DNA from: Sapria himalayana
Lineage: Eukaryota; Streptophyta; Magnoliopsida; Malpighiales; Rafflesiaceae
Direction of reading: 5' to 3'
Assembly: GCA_029783825.1 (NCBI GenBank)
Contig: JAREIK010002450.1
Coordinates: forward strand, 1,059,039 to 1,123,038
DNA: 64,000 bases
Shown here: positions 12,574 to 23,760 of the stretch, piece by piece
Numbering within the stretch: the stretch's first letter is position 1
Layout: each line of letters begins with the position of its first letter
Made by a program: the position numbers and the translations under genes
Notes under the pieces: generated by a model
Databases searched by the model: none
What the model was told of the DNA's origin: nothing
What the model saw: the letters and a program-made list of their open reading frames with translations, nothing else

Positions 12574-13153
12574 TAGAAGTATCAAATGGGCCGGGTGGCC
12601 TAGCACGACCTAGTTCGTAATAGTGCCTGGCCCAGCACTTCATGGTCTAGAACCATGACTTGGGCCTAGCTGGGCTACGCCACGACATGATTCATGTTGT
12701 GCTGGGCTAGCATGAGCCATGCCTCATGCTGGGGCCAGGCACCACCCATGTGCTTGGCCCTTGCCTCGATCGCATGGTAAACTAGCTCAAGCGACTACTC
12801 GAATGGATCCCATTGGGTGATCACCCGAGCGGTCAAATTTTAATTTTTTTAAAAAATTTGACCACCTACCATGGGGTAGTCCAATTGTTTTAAAACAATC
12901 GGCCACATGGTCGATTATAATTAGCAAGCCTGCAAGCATGCCACCAATCACGCAATGGCCACAGGTTTCTTTCATCCGTGCATCTTTAAAGTTCTGCATG
13001 GTCCGGTAGGGCTGTGCACTAGGCCATGCCCACCATGTCATGATGGGCCGGTGGACTACGTCACTATGTCGTCACTGACACAATACGGTGGCATAGTTGT
13101 GCCTTAAAAAATGGGTCATGCTAGCATGACATAATCCGTTTGACACCTATTTA
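12574..13153. mobile_element. Non-autonomous hAT-like element (MITE), 580 bp
   Basis: The ends TAGAAGTATCAAATGG and, in reverse, AATAGGTGTCAAACGG match the TAGAGGTGTCAAACGG ends of the long hAT copies. Flanks ATCTCATC (12566-12573) and TTTTCATC (13154-13161) agree at 6 of 8 bases, as expected for an aged 8-bp hAT duplication. Removing the element and one flank joins a conserved copia motif (KSYVSH to HVIFLEH), which independently fixes the boundaries. The inside is GC-rich against AT-rich surroundings, with GGCCTAGCACGACC and GGGCTAGCATGAGCC repeats near both ends. No transposase. Confidence 0.85.
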
Positions 13154-15030
13154 TTTTCATCATGTTATTTTTCTTGAACATATATATTTATTTTCTATTC
13201 TATTTGTCACTCATGACTTGCCTAGATATAATCTTATTCATATTGATTTTTTTCTAGAGCTTCTAATAGCTTGTCTTCTTGAGTTTCTAGTACTTCAGAT
13301 ACCTCTTCTCATATTCATCTTTATCCTTTGTATTTTACTCATAGTGTTTAGTTTAATAATATTGCAGATATCAATACTTTGATCTCTAGAATACTTGAAG
13401 CTTCCCCTTCACCTATAATCCCTCAAGCATCATCTAATATTGTAGATCCAGCTCTATGTCAATCCACACATATTTGTAAATCCACAAAGTTATCAGATTT
13501 TACTTATTATTGTTTCTCATCTTTTACTTCTTTTTTAACTTTTATCCATTGTTTCTCTGAGAATGATTCTTATGAAGAGGTCATTCTTGATCCTCGTGGA
13601 CAACAACCTATGGATGAAAAACCTTCTACTTTGTGTAAGACAAATATTTGGGAATTGGTTACTCTACCTATTGATAAGAGTGTTGTCAATTGTCACATAG
13701 TGCATATGATTAAGATTAATTCTGGTGGACCTATTGTGTACTTCAAATTTTCACAGACTTGATCTCCTCTTGTAAAAATGACCACTATTCATACTCTTAT
13801 AACTTTTTATTGTAGCTTCAGTTTGACAATGGTGTATTTCTCAATTTGATATTAAAAATATCTTTTGAAATGGGTATCTCCAAGAAGAAGTTTATATGAA
13901 ACCTCTTCCTAATGTTTTTGATGCTTTTGGCTATGTTTGTAAGCTAAAGAAAATATTATATGGTCTCAAATAAGCTCATCATGCTTGGTTTAAAAAATTC
14001 TCTATTGTGATTTTTTCTCTTGGATTTGTTGCTAGTAGTTATGTTTTTTCTTTCTTTGTTTAGTGTACTAATGCAAATTATATTATCATTTATTAATTTT
14101 TGATGTTATGATTATTACAAGTGATGATGTTGATGATATTTCAATTTAGAAGACACAATTGACTAAACAATTTGAAATGAAGGATTTGGGTCATCTATGA
14201 TTTTTCTTAGGTATCGAGGTAGCTTACTCGCCCATAAGTTATCTTCTCTCTTAGTCAAAATATTTTGTAGATATTCATAAGCAAGCTAGACTTACTCATA
14301 ATAATATTTTTAATGCTCTCATTGAGGTTAATGCAAAATACTCTTCTTTTGATAATGTGCCTTTGTTATATCCTACATTATACCATAATATTTTTGGGAG
14401 CTTGATATTTCTTATTATTACTTATTCTGATATTGCATATGATAATCATGTTGTTAATCAATTTGTTGCTTTCCCTACTAAAATTCACTGGGTAGTTATT
14501 ATTTGTATTTTGAGGTATCTTAAAGGTATAGCCTTCCAGAGTTGTGTACTTTCATCAACCTCTTATATAGAACTATGTACATACTTTGATGAAGATCATT
14601 GTAGTGATTCCAATAATTTCAAGTCTATTACAAAGTTTTATATCTTCTAGGATAAATTCTCTTATCTCTTGGAAGAGAAAGAAATAATCTTTAGTTTCTC
14701 AATCTTTACTTGAAGTAGAGTATCATGATATGAAATCTACTACCAAAGATATTCTGTGGTTATGTTGGTTACTTAAAAATATGAGAGTATTTCTTTCTCA
14801 TCTCACTCCTATATGTACGTGACAGCAAGAGTGATATTTAGATTGCTCACAACTCAAACTTTCATGAACGAACCAAATAGATTGAAATTGGTTGTCATCT
14901 TATATGTCATCATCGCAAGCATGACACCATTGCCCTGCCATTGTTTTTTCTTCTTTGTAGCTTGCATATTTGTTGACCAAATCACATTTTGCTTTTCATT
15001 TTCTTTTTCTAGTTGAAAAGCTCTTGATGC
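13154..15030 (+). pseudogene. Old copia reverse transcriptase and RNase H remnant
   Basis: After the MITE the text resumes with HVIFLEHIYLFSI, the copia linker. Then come NIWELVTLPIDKS near 13650 (start of reverse transcriptase), KLKKILYGLK near 13945, QLTKQFEMKDLGHL near 14160, ILRYLKGIA near 14505 and a degraded RNase H to about 14800. The catalytic YVDD is not intact: the region near 14100-14130 reads as a weak DVDDI. Frames 13379-13762 and 14357-14650 are the longest open pieces. Many stops; dead. Confidence 0.75.
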
Positions 15031-15063
15031 TTATAGCAGCTACACCATGAGTTTTAGGGAGGA

Positions 15064-15388
15064 TGTTACCTAATAAAAAAAAATATAGGGTTTATTGTGT
15101 TAGATATGGACTTGGTCATTGAAGACCTAGTCTTTTGGGATGTTAGTCTCCTAAAGACCTAGTATTTAAGAATTTGAATTATTTCAAATACTCCACTTGT
15201 AAAGTGGAGTAGATATGAATATTGTAAGCTATATAAAATAATAAAATCATAAATGATATTGGAAAAAATTGATCCACTTTTAATTTATGGCATTCTTATT
15301 TTCTCTATCTTTTGGCAATCTTTTGGAATTCATCTTATATCTATCATAATCTCTTGCAATCTTTCTTTGACAATAAATAAATTTCACA
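15064..15388 (+). repeat. 3' LTR of old copia element
   Basis: About 325 bp beginning TGTTACC straight after the purine tract TTTTAGGGAGGA and ending TTTCACA. It matches 4913-5241 with many substitutions and gaps, showing an old insertion. Confidence 0.85.
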
Positions 15389-16024
15389 AGAACATGTGTA
15401 CATGTTGTAATCTCTCACATTTTTCAGGTTTGCACCTTGGTGTCGATGCATCTTATATCTATCATTTCTCACCAAGACCATTCCTAGTGCTTATGTACTT
15501 GTCACATATCTCTTAGAAGCATGACCCCTGTAACATGCTCAACACAAGAGACATATCTAGGTGCCTATGTGCCTTCTATATAAGCAAATATCAAAACACA
15601 TGCATAGGTATTAAATGCATGCTGATGTATGATGCACATGCACACTGCTCACTTGCCTTACGAAAAAAAAAACATTAGAGCCTTCTCGACTTCATTTTTT
15701 TAATGTCATTTTGATAAAATATTACAAAATTTTTTAGAATGAATTACCAATGTCATTTTTATCCACTCTTCTCCCTTCAAAAAGAAAATAAATGAAAGAG
15801 AAATCTTACATGACACAAAAAAGGTATAATTATTTTTCTATTTTTTTAGAATTTTAAATTACTATTTTACTAAAAATAATTAAATTTTTTAGGGCAAATA
15901 TGAATTTCAAGAGTATAAATTAAGTGAGAAATGAGACAAATGAATGGAAAGATCCTAAATAAAGAAAAATGCTCAGGTACTTCACAAAAATAATATCATA
16001 ATTTTATATAGGTATGTATTAATG

Positions 16025-16055
<31 letters not shown>

Positions 16056-17390
16056 GTGTGTGTGTGTGTGTGTGTGTTGATAATTTACCCAAAATGACGT
16101 ATATAGATACAAATAATTTGTTATTAGAAAATTTAAAAATGATGAAAATGAAATGAAATAAATAATAGAATTATGATTATATAAAAATCAAAATTAGAAA
16201 ATATAGAAAGAAAAAAAAATTTAAAACATATGTTTAGTATCAAAAATAAAAATTTTGGTAATGAAATTAGCAATATAATGAATATAATTGATATTTCTAG
16301 TGGTGGTAGTAATTGAAAGGATAATAGTAACATGAATTATAGATATATTAGCCCGTTATTCCATTTAATGCAAATATTTATTTGAGTTGCCAAATAATAA
16401 TTAATCCAATTAACCAATATGATATGGGCTTTAATATGTAATCATCTTGAGATAAGAGCTGTGATTGTAATTTTGATGAAAGGTGAATTGGAATAATAGA
16501 AAAAAAATATTCAATTAAATTAGAAAAATGGAGTGATATATGAGATTAGTTTTGGTTGTTTTTTTAGTAAGTTATTCAAATGAAATATTGTTTATGTAAT
16601 TTATTGATATTTCTTTCAAGATTAAAAATGTTCAAAAATATCTCAATTACTTCAAATTGATAGAGTAAGTTGGTAAGAAAAATATTATTCAAGTAATAAT
16701 AAATAGTCAACCAGCTAGGTGATAACATGTACAAATATTACATTTTGATTTTTTTTTCGAATTTAAAGTTTAAATTGTTTATCTTTTGTGAAAATTAATA
16801 ATGGAAATGACATAATTACAATATTCCTAATATATATATATATATATATATAAACTACTAGCACTCCACATGTCAACACCTCAAGATGGTCCATATATAT
16901 CTAGGGAGAAGCATAAGTGGTTGGTTTCCAAAATAAAGAGTGGAAGAAACATGAACAAGAAAATGAGTTTCTACAAGGAACTGTCTTTTCTACAAAATCT
17001 TGTAAGTCATTGTAGTCATGACATGATACTTTACCTTTATATTAAATCTAAAAATAACTACTAGCCTCATAAAAAGTAATAAAACTAATAGAAGTTTATC
17101 ACTCAATTATTTGCATATGAACATAGTCCCCAACACAAAGTCTTAGAGACTTCTTCAAACATGAAATTATATAAAATATATATCCATGTGTACTTGTCAA
17201 AAAGAATTTTTGAAAATGACTTGTTATACTAATATCATATGATGGGTTTTGTTTGAAATTATCAAAAAGTTAAAGTTTTCTATATTTCTTTAATAATCAA
17301 TAGAATTATTAGAAATACAAGTGTCAACTACAATATCAACTCTAGTAAAATATGCATTTGGTTTGACACTCAATGTATCGAGATTTTATG
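15389..17390. other. AT-rich sequence without recognisable genes; microsatellites
   Basis: No coding region or element ends were recognised. It holds a compound (TA)n(TG)n tract at about 16026-16079, a (TA)n tract at about 16833-16852 and very AT-rich stretches. The open frame at 16870-17064 is not supported by any motif. Confidence 0.5.
16026..16079. repeat. Compound (TA)n-TGTA-(TG)n microsatellite
   Basis: Alternating TA, then TGTATG, then an uninterrupted TG run of about 12 units. A simple-sequence repeat that would be expected to vary in length. Confidence 0.95.
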
Positions 17391-17520
17391 ATTTCTAATT
17401 ATTTTCATGATGTGATTATACTAAAAATAAGCCTGAGGTGCAAGTATTTTATTGAATTATATTTTGATTAGTTTTGATGAATAATAGTTGAATTGAATCT
17501 AATTTTAGCATAAATGGTGG

Positions 17521-17564
17521 TTTTTTATTTTTTTAATTTTTTTTATTTTTTTTATTTTTTATTT

Positions 17565-17598
<34 letters not shown>

Positions 17599-17631
17599 AT
17601 ATTTTATTTTGTATTTATTTATTTATTTTAT
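17521..17631 (-). repeat. T/A tract flanked by an 11-bp duplication; possible poly(A) retro-insertion
   Basis: A 111-bp tract of almost only T and A (TTTTTATTTTT units) lies between two perfect copies of ATAAATGGTGG (17510-17520 and 17632-17642). The homologous repeat near 38480 has no such tract. This looks like an insertion with target duplication, best explained as a reverse-oriented poly(A) tail of a LINE-mobilised transcript. Replication slippage between direct repeats is an alternative. Confidence 0.6.
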
Positions 17632-17984
17632 ATAAATGGTGGATTTGCTGGAAAGCTAAAATGGAGTGTAGGGGCGCAAGGAAAAAAACATAATATTTCC
17701 GATGTCAAGATATTTTTACACTAGTATGTACATTTTGAGAAGTCATAAAAATCTTTCTTGGTTACTATTTCACAAACAAGTCATGATATTCATTGAATGA
17801 CATGAATATACCACATGATGATCACATACTTTCATTATATAATATATTTTTTGTGATTGCAATATTATCTTAGAGTCATGGTTATTAGTTCTAAACACAA
17901 ATTTGGCAATGACATTAATTTTTTTTCATTACAACCAAGTACCCAAACTAATATGAGAAGCTGTAACATTTTCCAACTCCATGA

Positions 17985-18325
17985 CATATTCTTTATAGAA
18001 CCAAAATTACAGAATACTAGGTAATTTTTAGTTGTGGTGTTATCATTATCACTACAATTTTGTGCTCCAAAAAAAATTACTTCGATACTAATACTCTTTT
18101 CCACCATGACCATATCCTCCAAAGAGAAACTTTTTTAGTCATGACATCATTTTCGCTGTGACCATATTCCAGAAAAGATTTTTCCTAGTCGTGGTAATTT
18201 TTCTTTGGTGACCTTTTGCTCCTAAGAGAAATTATCTTAGTCATGGTTATCTTTATCACCATGAATTTGTGCTTTAGATAGGAATAATTGTGGATTTCTT
18301 TCTCACCATGATATTTTGCTATAGA
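17985..18325 (+). repeat. Tandem array inside LTR-X, about 57 bp unit, roughly 6 copies
   Basis: The phrase AGAGGAAATTTTCCTAGTCATGACATCATTTTCACCATGA recurs in degenerate form, for example near 18060, 18120, 18175, 18230 and 18290. A matching array lies at 38885-39085 in the related copy. Confidence 0.65.
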
Positions 18326-19718
18326 GGAAATTCAAAGATCATTAGATGGCATAACCTCAACATAAATTCATGACTTTGAACTTAATAATCTACTACAATA
18401 CATGGTAGAACCCATATCAAAGGTAGAATTTAGAAGAGATGGAGGTATTTATTTTTTGAGATCAAGAATGTACCACAATTAAAAGGCACAAACTTCAACT
18501 CTCTAATTAAGGACAAATTGAAGTTGAATGCAAGCAAGTATAGATTTAGAACTAGATTTGAGACTTAGATTTCCATGTCAACTATCATTGAGAAACCTTG
18601 ATTCAATGAGATGATGCTCCAATCCTCCCTCATGAAGTCTTTACAATTATTAGGCTAATTAGGGATATAAGATTAGTTAATGTATATGCGTATTATGATT
18701 ATGTATTTATAATGATTAATCATAGAATTTTTATGTTTAAGATGTTGATGGATGTTGATGTTAATTAGAATAAAGATTTAGGGTTCCACCACTAAATGGG
18801 TTTATGCGTGTTGGCCTTGATAGATGATGACAAGTAAGTCATGAAACACACTCACAAGATTGATACTAAAAAAAGTGACAGATATTGTATTCTTACCTCA
18901 TGAGATAAACCTATGTGTGGAAATCTTATATTTTTGTAAGTTAAATTATTGCAAGTATGGTGCTCATTACTCATGGAGCCAAAAACATATATAAAATTAT
19001 GACTATTCCATTGTACTTATTTTAGAATTAAGAACTAGTATTCAAATAAAATGTGAGTTATATAGTATGAAAGTCATGTGCTAGCTTTAGTGGATAATGA
19101 TAGATAAGTCATGAGATACATGCAAGGGGAAATGATTTATAAGGTGGTAATAATCCTATGATCATTTATTATTATATGGATTTTTATTGTGAAATCAGTT
19201 GAGAGATGTATTAGAGGTGTCAAACGGGCCGGGCCGGGCCGGCCCGTTTAAAAAAAGCCGAGCCCGGCACGGCTCGAAGGCACGGCAGGCCGTGCCGTGT
19301 CGTGCCGGGCCCGAGAGGCAGAAAATTTATATATTTTTTAAATATATTTAAAAATTTAGATATTGTATAGTATTAAATATTTATATTTTTAAAAATGTTA
19401 AAATTAAAAATTAATTAAAAAAACAAAGTTTAAATTTTTTTTAATATCAAATTAGATTAAATTTTATTATAATTATTAATTATATAATAAAGTTATTAAT
19501 TTTTAAAAGAAAATTTAAATCATAAAAAAAATAAATCAATACATTATGTTAGTAAAAATAAAAATTAAAAAAAACATAAACAACACAAAAGAAAAATTAC
19601 CAATAATCAATTTGAAACCAAAGGTCCGAACAAAACAAATATCAGTTTCAACACAACGTACAAACAAAACGTACAATCAATAAGAAAAACATCGAAAATA
19701 AAAAATAGTAGATCATCA

Positions 19719-21836
19719 TCAATCGTCAATCGGCATATCATGAGAATCATCAGCCGCAACATCAAGATCAGTATCATATGGATCATCATCAACGACAATC
19801 AACTCCTCCGCCATCGTAGTGGATGAGGATGCGACTGCGATGCCTGTCCCAGTCCTAGCTCCAGCACGATCATGGATGCTAAACCTCGATTCCTCCCAAT
19901 CCTTCGAACAAGCCAAGGCCTCAACCATATCTGGACGTAATCTCGATCTCCTATCCGAAATCACGTTTACTGCAATAGAAAAAGTAGACTCCGATGCTAC
20001 GCTCGACACCGGAGGAGTCAGTAGATCCCGTGTCATCCTAGATAGCACGGGAAAGGTGGACTCATATGATTTCCACCACTGTAATAAATCAAGATTCTTA
20101 GTATCAGAATGTGATAGGATTGAGCAGTAATTGGTATCTAAGTACCAAGACAGCTCGCTCCTATGTGATGGTCCACCCCTACGTTTCCCCCTCGCAAGCT
20201 GAATAGAAAAATTGTCATCTCCGGATAAGGTATCAATGTCCGTAATCACAGTCTCACCACCACCACCACCATACCTAGTATCGTAGTATGTGAATAGATC
20301 AATCAACTTCTCGTGAATGAACCTTTCAGGTGGCTCTTCCAAGTTCATGCATGAGGAAATGAAAGTCAGGGTGTTTTCTACCCCTTCCACCTTAACCCTA
20401 GGGTCCATGCATGTAGCGAGGCAATAAAGAGATGGAACGGTGGACCAGTACTTCAAGTACTTGGTCTCCATCTCAGCAACCATATGGCTAAGCGTCGGGT
20501 CAGCTCGATACTTCCTAAACATGCTACTAATGTTGCATATGCAACGGAGTGCAATGCAAGTGGTGGGCGTATAAACCGACGAACACATGTTCGTCGTGTC
20601 ATAAAATATCTTCAAAAATTTCATAAATGAAATTCTTGAAGCCCAGTCAGTGTCGTCAATAATAAGTTCGTCACTCTTACTATTGACGTAATCAGATATC
20701 ACGTGTTCGTATCCAACACATGATTCTAACATCAGGTAGGTGTAATTCCAACGATGTCTCACATCCGATTGGAATTTCTTCTTCTTAAGATTCGCAGACA
20801 AACAGAGACTACCAAACTCTTATTGTCTGTGAGGAGTGTGAATATATTTTAGTGCATTGCGTATATTATCCAACGCGGGGGAACACACCTTCATACTCGC
20901 TTGAACAATCTGGTTAATCACACGACACATGCATCTGACATGAATGATCTCTCCTAATGGTGCGTCTCTAATATTCCTAACAAACATATTGATCGCTACT
21001 CCATTATTAGAAGCATTATTGAATGTGACACTAAAAATTTTATTTTGAATTTTATATTCCCTAAAGATTTTCATCATACACTCAAAAATGGCCGGGCCAT
21101 CATGAGGATGAAGAATCTCAGAGAATCCTAAAATTTTTTTATTGATTGTCCAGTTAGAATCTACATAGTGGCTCGTGAGACATGCATAAGAAGATTCATC
21201 GTGACTTGTCCATATATCGGACGTCACAGACACCACTCCACTATATGCCATAAATTCCTTAATTATTTTTTGTTTTTCTAACTTATATATCTTTAGTATG
21301 TCATTCCTAGATATGGACCTAGGAATCCTATGATAGGCAGGCTGAAAATATGTATGCATGATGCACACTACCCTTGGATCTTCCGAAAATCTGATCGGAA
21401 GACCCATCAATGTGATGAGCCTGGCCATGCCGTCCCTACCCAACTCGCTGGAGTATATGAAGGGAGTAAACTTTGAGACTGAACTCGATCCAGTCTCCAA
21501 AAATGCAGTGCCGAGTTAGGTTTGCCTAGGATCTAATGGACCATGTTTTTTGGTGCATAATTCGGCATGCCTTTTAAGGTGTCCAGTCCCAAACGAACTC
21601 TTACATGTTAAAAGTCTCATACAATATTTGCACTGTGTCATTTCTTGTTCCTCACCCCTAGCATTTTTTTGTGTTATGATTTTAAAATGAGTCCAAATTA
21701 CAGAAGTCCTCCTAGTTTTTTGTTTTTTAGAACTTTGGGTTGAGACGACTGGAGAAACCAAAGTTTCGGCAGCCTCAGACCTCTGTGTAATATTTTCATC
21801 TTCTAAATTTAAATACGTGTCAGGTGTATTTGTCAT
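19719..21836 (-). pseudogene. hAT transposase, BED-finger type, two in-frame stops
   Basis: From ATG 21836 one frame of 705 codons runs to 19719, broken only by stops at 21516-21518 (after PRQT) and about 20817-20819 (after PHRQ). Both correspond to CAA glutamine codons in copy B or C and have become TAA. The N-terminus has a BED zinc finger (about residues 45-100: CKYCMRLLTC ... HLKRHAELC). The middle carries the RNase-H-like fold, with candidate catalytic Asp in VTSDIWTS and in VTFNNASNN, where copies B and C have Asp but A has Asn. The C-terminus has the hAT dimerisation motif from LLQWWKSYESTFPVLSRM through VASESTFS to RLRPDMVEAL. A transposase would bind the element ends in the nucleus and cut and paste the DNA. 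This copy lacks both a full frame and one catalytic Asp. Confidence 0.92.
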
Positions 21837-22130
21837 TTTTTATGATTTTTTATTTTTCCTGAGTTTGGTCTAGAGAGAAAAACTATAGAGAGAGAGTAAA
21901 AAAACCGTAAAATAAATTACTCGGTAAAAGCAGTGAGGTCGATCATGTGCACGGTGCACCACAGTCAAGCTCTAATGTTCAAAACTCAAGTCGAGGTTCA
22001 CGAAAATTCAAGCTGAAAGCAAAATCCCGAGGCCTGAGAGAGAGAAGCACGGTTTTTGTGAGAGAAAGAGAAAGATTTGAGAGAATATATGTTTTTGAAA
22101 AACATAAATGTTAAAGGGAGGGGGGGTATA

Positions 22131-22137
22131 ATTTATA
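22131..22137 (-). promoter_or_regulatory. TATA box of hAT copy A transposase
   Basis: Reads TATAAAT on the minus strand, about 300 bp upstream of the transposase ATG. The same box sits at the same place in copy C (58761-58767), preceding a C-rich stretch in both. Confidence 0.6.
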
Positions 22138-22210
22138 GATTAAAGATATTAATTTTTTATAAAAAAAGATATTTTTTTATATTTTTTTTGAATTTTTATT
22201 AATTAATTAG

Positions 22211-22273
22211 GGGGCAGAATCATGAGGACCGTTGGATTCTGCCCCCTAGCCGTTGGAGGCGAATCCAATGGCT
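22211..22273 (-). promoter_or_regulatory. Pair of conserved hairpins upstream of hAT copy A promoter
   Basis: GGGGCAGAATC (22211-22221) pairs with GATTCTGCCCC (22235-22245), 11 bp with a 13-base loop. AGCCGTTGGA (22248-22257) pairs with TCCAATGGCT (22264-22273), 10 bp with one mismatch. Copy C holds the same pair at 58625-58687. The role is unknown; conserved paired arms upstream of a TATA box suggest a binding or structural site. Confidence 0.65.
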
Positions 22274-22733
22274 GAAAATAAATATTATTGTATTTTTTTA
22301 ATTTTTTTCCCGTTGGGGACTTGGGTCGGTTCGGGAATCGGGCCAGAGGGCCTCGTGGAAGTGGAAGGAAGTGGGTCGGGACTTGGGACCAAGGGTCGAG
22401 TCCAATCAAACCTGACCCGTGGTCTTTTTTTCTGGAGGGCCCAACACCGCGTGGCCACGTGGGTCTTTGGCGGGGCAGCCTGTGCCATGTAGGCAGCAGG
22501 CTAGCTCGACCACGCAAGTGAAACCGGCACGGGAAGAACCCGTGCCGGAGTGCCGTGCCACGGGCCGAACCGTGCCGGGTCAGGCACAGCACGGCACGAG
22601 CCAGGCACGGCACGGCTCATGCCTAACCCGAGCCCGGGCACAGTTTTTTAACATGCCGGGCCAGCTCAGGCACGGCCAAACCGTGCCGTGCCTCGTGCTG
22701 GGCCGGGACGGTCAGACCTGATTGACACCTCTA

Positions 22734-23760
22734 AGATGTATGTTAATTGATGTATGGTAATCACAAAAACAAAAGCTCAAGCACAATTATTACCATATTA
22801 TTTTAGTCTTTCATAACAATTTAGATCAGAAAATAAAAATGTAAGTATTCATCAATGGTAATAGACATATTTCCTAAAGGAAGTAGAAATGTGGAATACC
22901 CATGAATAGAATAAGTGTGATTTAATTGGTAGATTACCAAAGGCATAACTTAAAGGGGATGAGGGACCATCCTTGTTAATGATAGTACTTGGTTGATAAT
23001 CTATGCCAATGGGGCAAAAAAGAAATTCACATCACCATATCTTTCATCTAAGCATGACATTGCCATGATATAAAAAAAAAATTTCATACACAAGAATGTA
23101 AACCAACCCTAGAGTCTAAGTTATTATCAGAGACCCAAGTTTATCTTTTCAACTTGAGTAGTAGTTAATTCACTTTTGGTTGGTCAAACTGCTCATACAA
23201 TTCATATGAGATTGATATATGAACTTATGTCCACTTTATTACTTATATAACTTATATACTCATGAATTTCTATTAGATATATATAATCATCCAACAAACA
23301 TTTGATGTTGTGCTACAAATAATAAGTTTTTGTATTATAACAAAGATGCAATAAGTTTTTAGCTTCATTACTGAGATTATTTTTTAGTTTTATTGATTGA
23401 CCTTGAGTTGATATCTATCACCTTGGGTGTTTTTTGAAAAGAGAAAATTATTTCTATTTACTTGGATATCTACCACCTTGGGTGTTTTTTTTTGTGTTTG
23501 TGTGTTTGTTTGTTTATTTTTTAGTCATAAAAATGTATACACCAAAGATATGAGATGGAGCCAATACCTCTAGACCCAAAAATTAAGAAAAGAAGATGAT
23601 AAATATTGAAGATAATGACAATAATAGAAATAACCAACATGGTATATAATAAGCTGTTTAATAGTTCATTCCTCACCAGACCTTAGGAGATTAATGGAGT
23701 CCAACCTTGATGAAAAACTACTAAGAGATCCATAAGAAACTAATACTTGTGAATTATTTT
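22734..23760 (+). repeat. LTR-X family, plus copy, right part
   Basis: Continues the repeat interrupted by hAT copy A and is collinear with 39836-40850: for example AGAAAATAAAAATGTAAGTATTC against AGAAAATAGAAATATACAATC, GATAATCTATGCCAATG against GATAACTACTTTATATGC, and ATTCCTCACCAGACC near 23665 against ATTCCCCACCAAACC near 40795. No gene within. Confidence 0.5.

Larger units (their letters stand above)
4913..15388 (+). mobile_element. Old Ty1/copia LTR retrotransposon, split by three later insertions
   Basis: Two direct repeats, 4913-5241 and 15064-15388, bound a decayed copia polyprotein read rightwards. The left repeat is followed at once by TGGTATTAGAG, the usual copia primer site for initiator methionine tRNA. 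The right repeat is preceded by the purine tract AGGGAGGA. Between them, in copia order, are gag (5376-5918), integrase (from about 11.7 kb) and reverse transcriptase and RNase H (13.6-14.8 kb). Insertions at 5919-6496, 6884-11378 and 12574-13153 interrupt it. Flanks GGCAC (4908-4912) and AGAAC (15389-15393) match at only 3 of 5 bases, so the target duplication is decayed. Many stops and frameshifts: it is dead and is the oldest layer here. Confidence 0.85.
17391..19211 (+). repeat. LTR-X family, plus copy, left part
   Basis: Collinear with 38340-39830 in the same orientation: shared phrases include TACACTAGTATGTAC (17712 against 38573), CTTTCTTGG, ATTATNNTAGAGTCAT and GGTTCCACCACTAAATGG near 18780 against GTTCCACCACCAAATAG near 39400. 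It continues after hAT copy A at 22734 with ATGTATGTTAATTGATG, matching ATGTATGTTAAGTTGATG at 39836. The gag remnant at 23.76 kb lies downstream in the same orientation, so this is inferred to be the LTR of an Athila/Tat-type gypsy element. Confidence 0.5.
19212..22733 (-). mobile_element. hAT transposon copy A, complete ends, perfect 8-bp TSD
   Basis: A 3522-bp element with inverted ends TAGAGGTGTCAAACGG and, in reverse, TAGAGGTGTCAATCAGG, flanked by a perfect 8-bp duplication AGATGTAT (19204-19211 and 22734-22741). Eight-base duplications and this end type are hallmarks of hAT transposons. It carries one transposase gene on the minus strand (19719-21836) with BED finger and dimerisation domain, but two stops inside. 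Both ends hold dense CACGGC/GTGCCG repeats, the usual kind of subterminal transposase-binding array. The target is LTR-X, and the related copy at 39.84 kb shows the unfilled site. Confidence 0.96.

Noticed and set aside
5300..15000. Endogenous pararetrovirus or other viral insertion
   Set aside because: Motif order, LTRs, 5-bp duplications and tRNA-iMet primer sites fit ordinary Ty1/copia elements; no movement protein, coat or envelope-like region was seen.
17985..18325. CRISPR-like spaced repeats
   Set aside because: Units are degenerate and contiguous, without unique spacers of even length, and the genome is clearly plant.
22203..22721. Several overlapping open frames in the GC-rich end of hAT copy A
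   Set aside because: They cover terminal and subterminal transposon DNA and lie upstream of the transposase TATA box; frames are open on both strands because stops are rare in GC-rich DNA.
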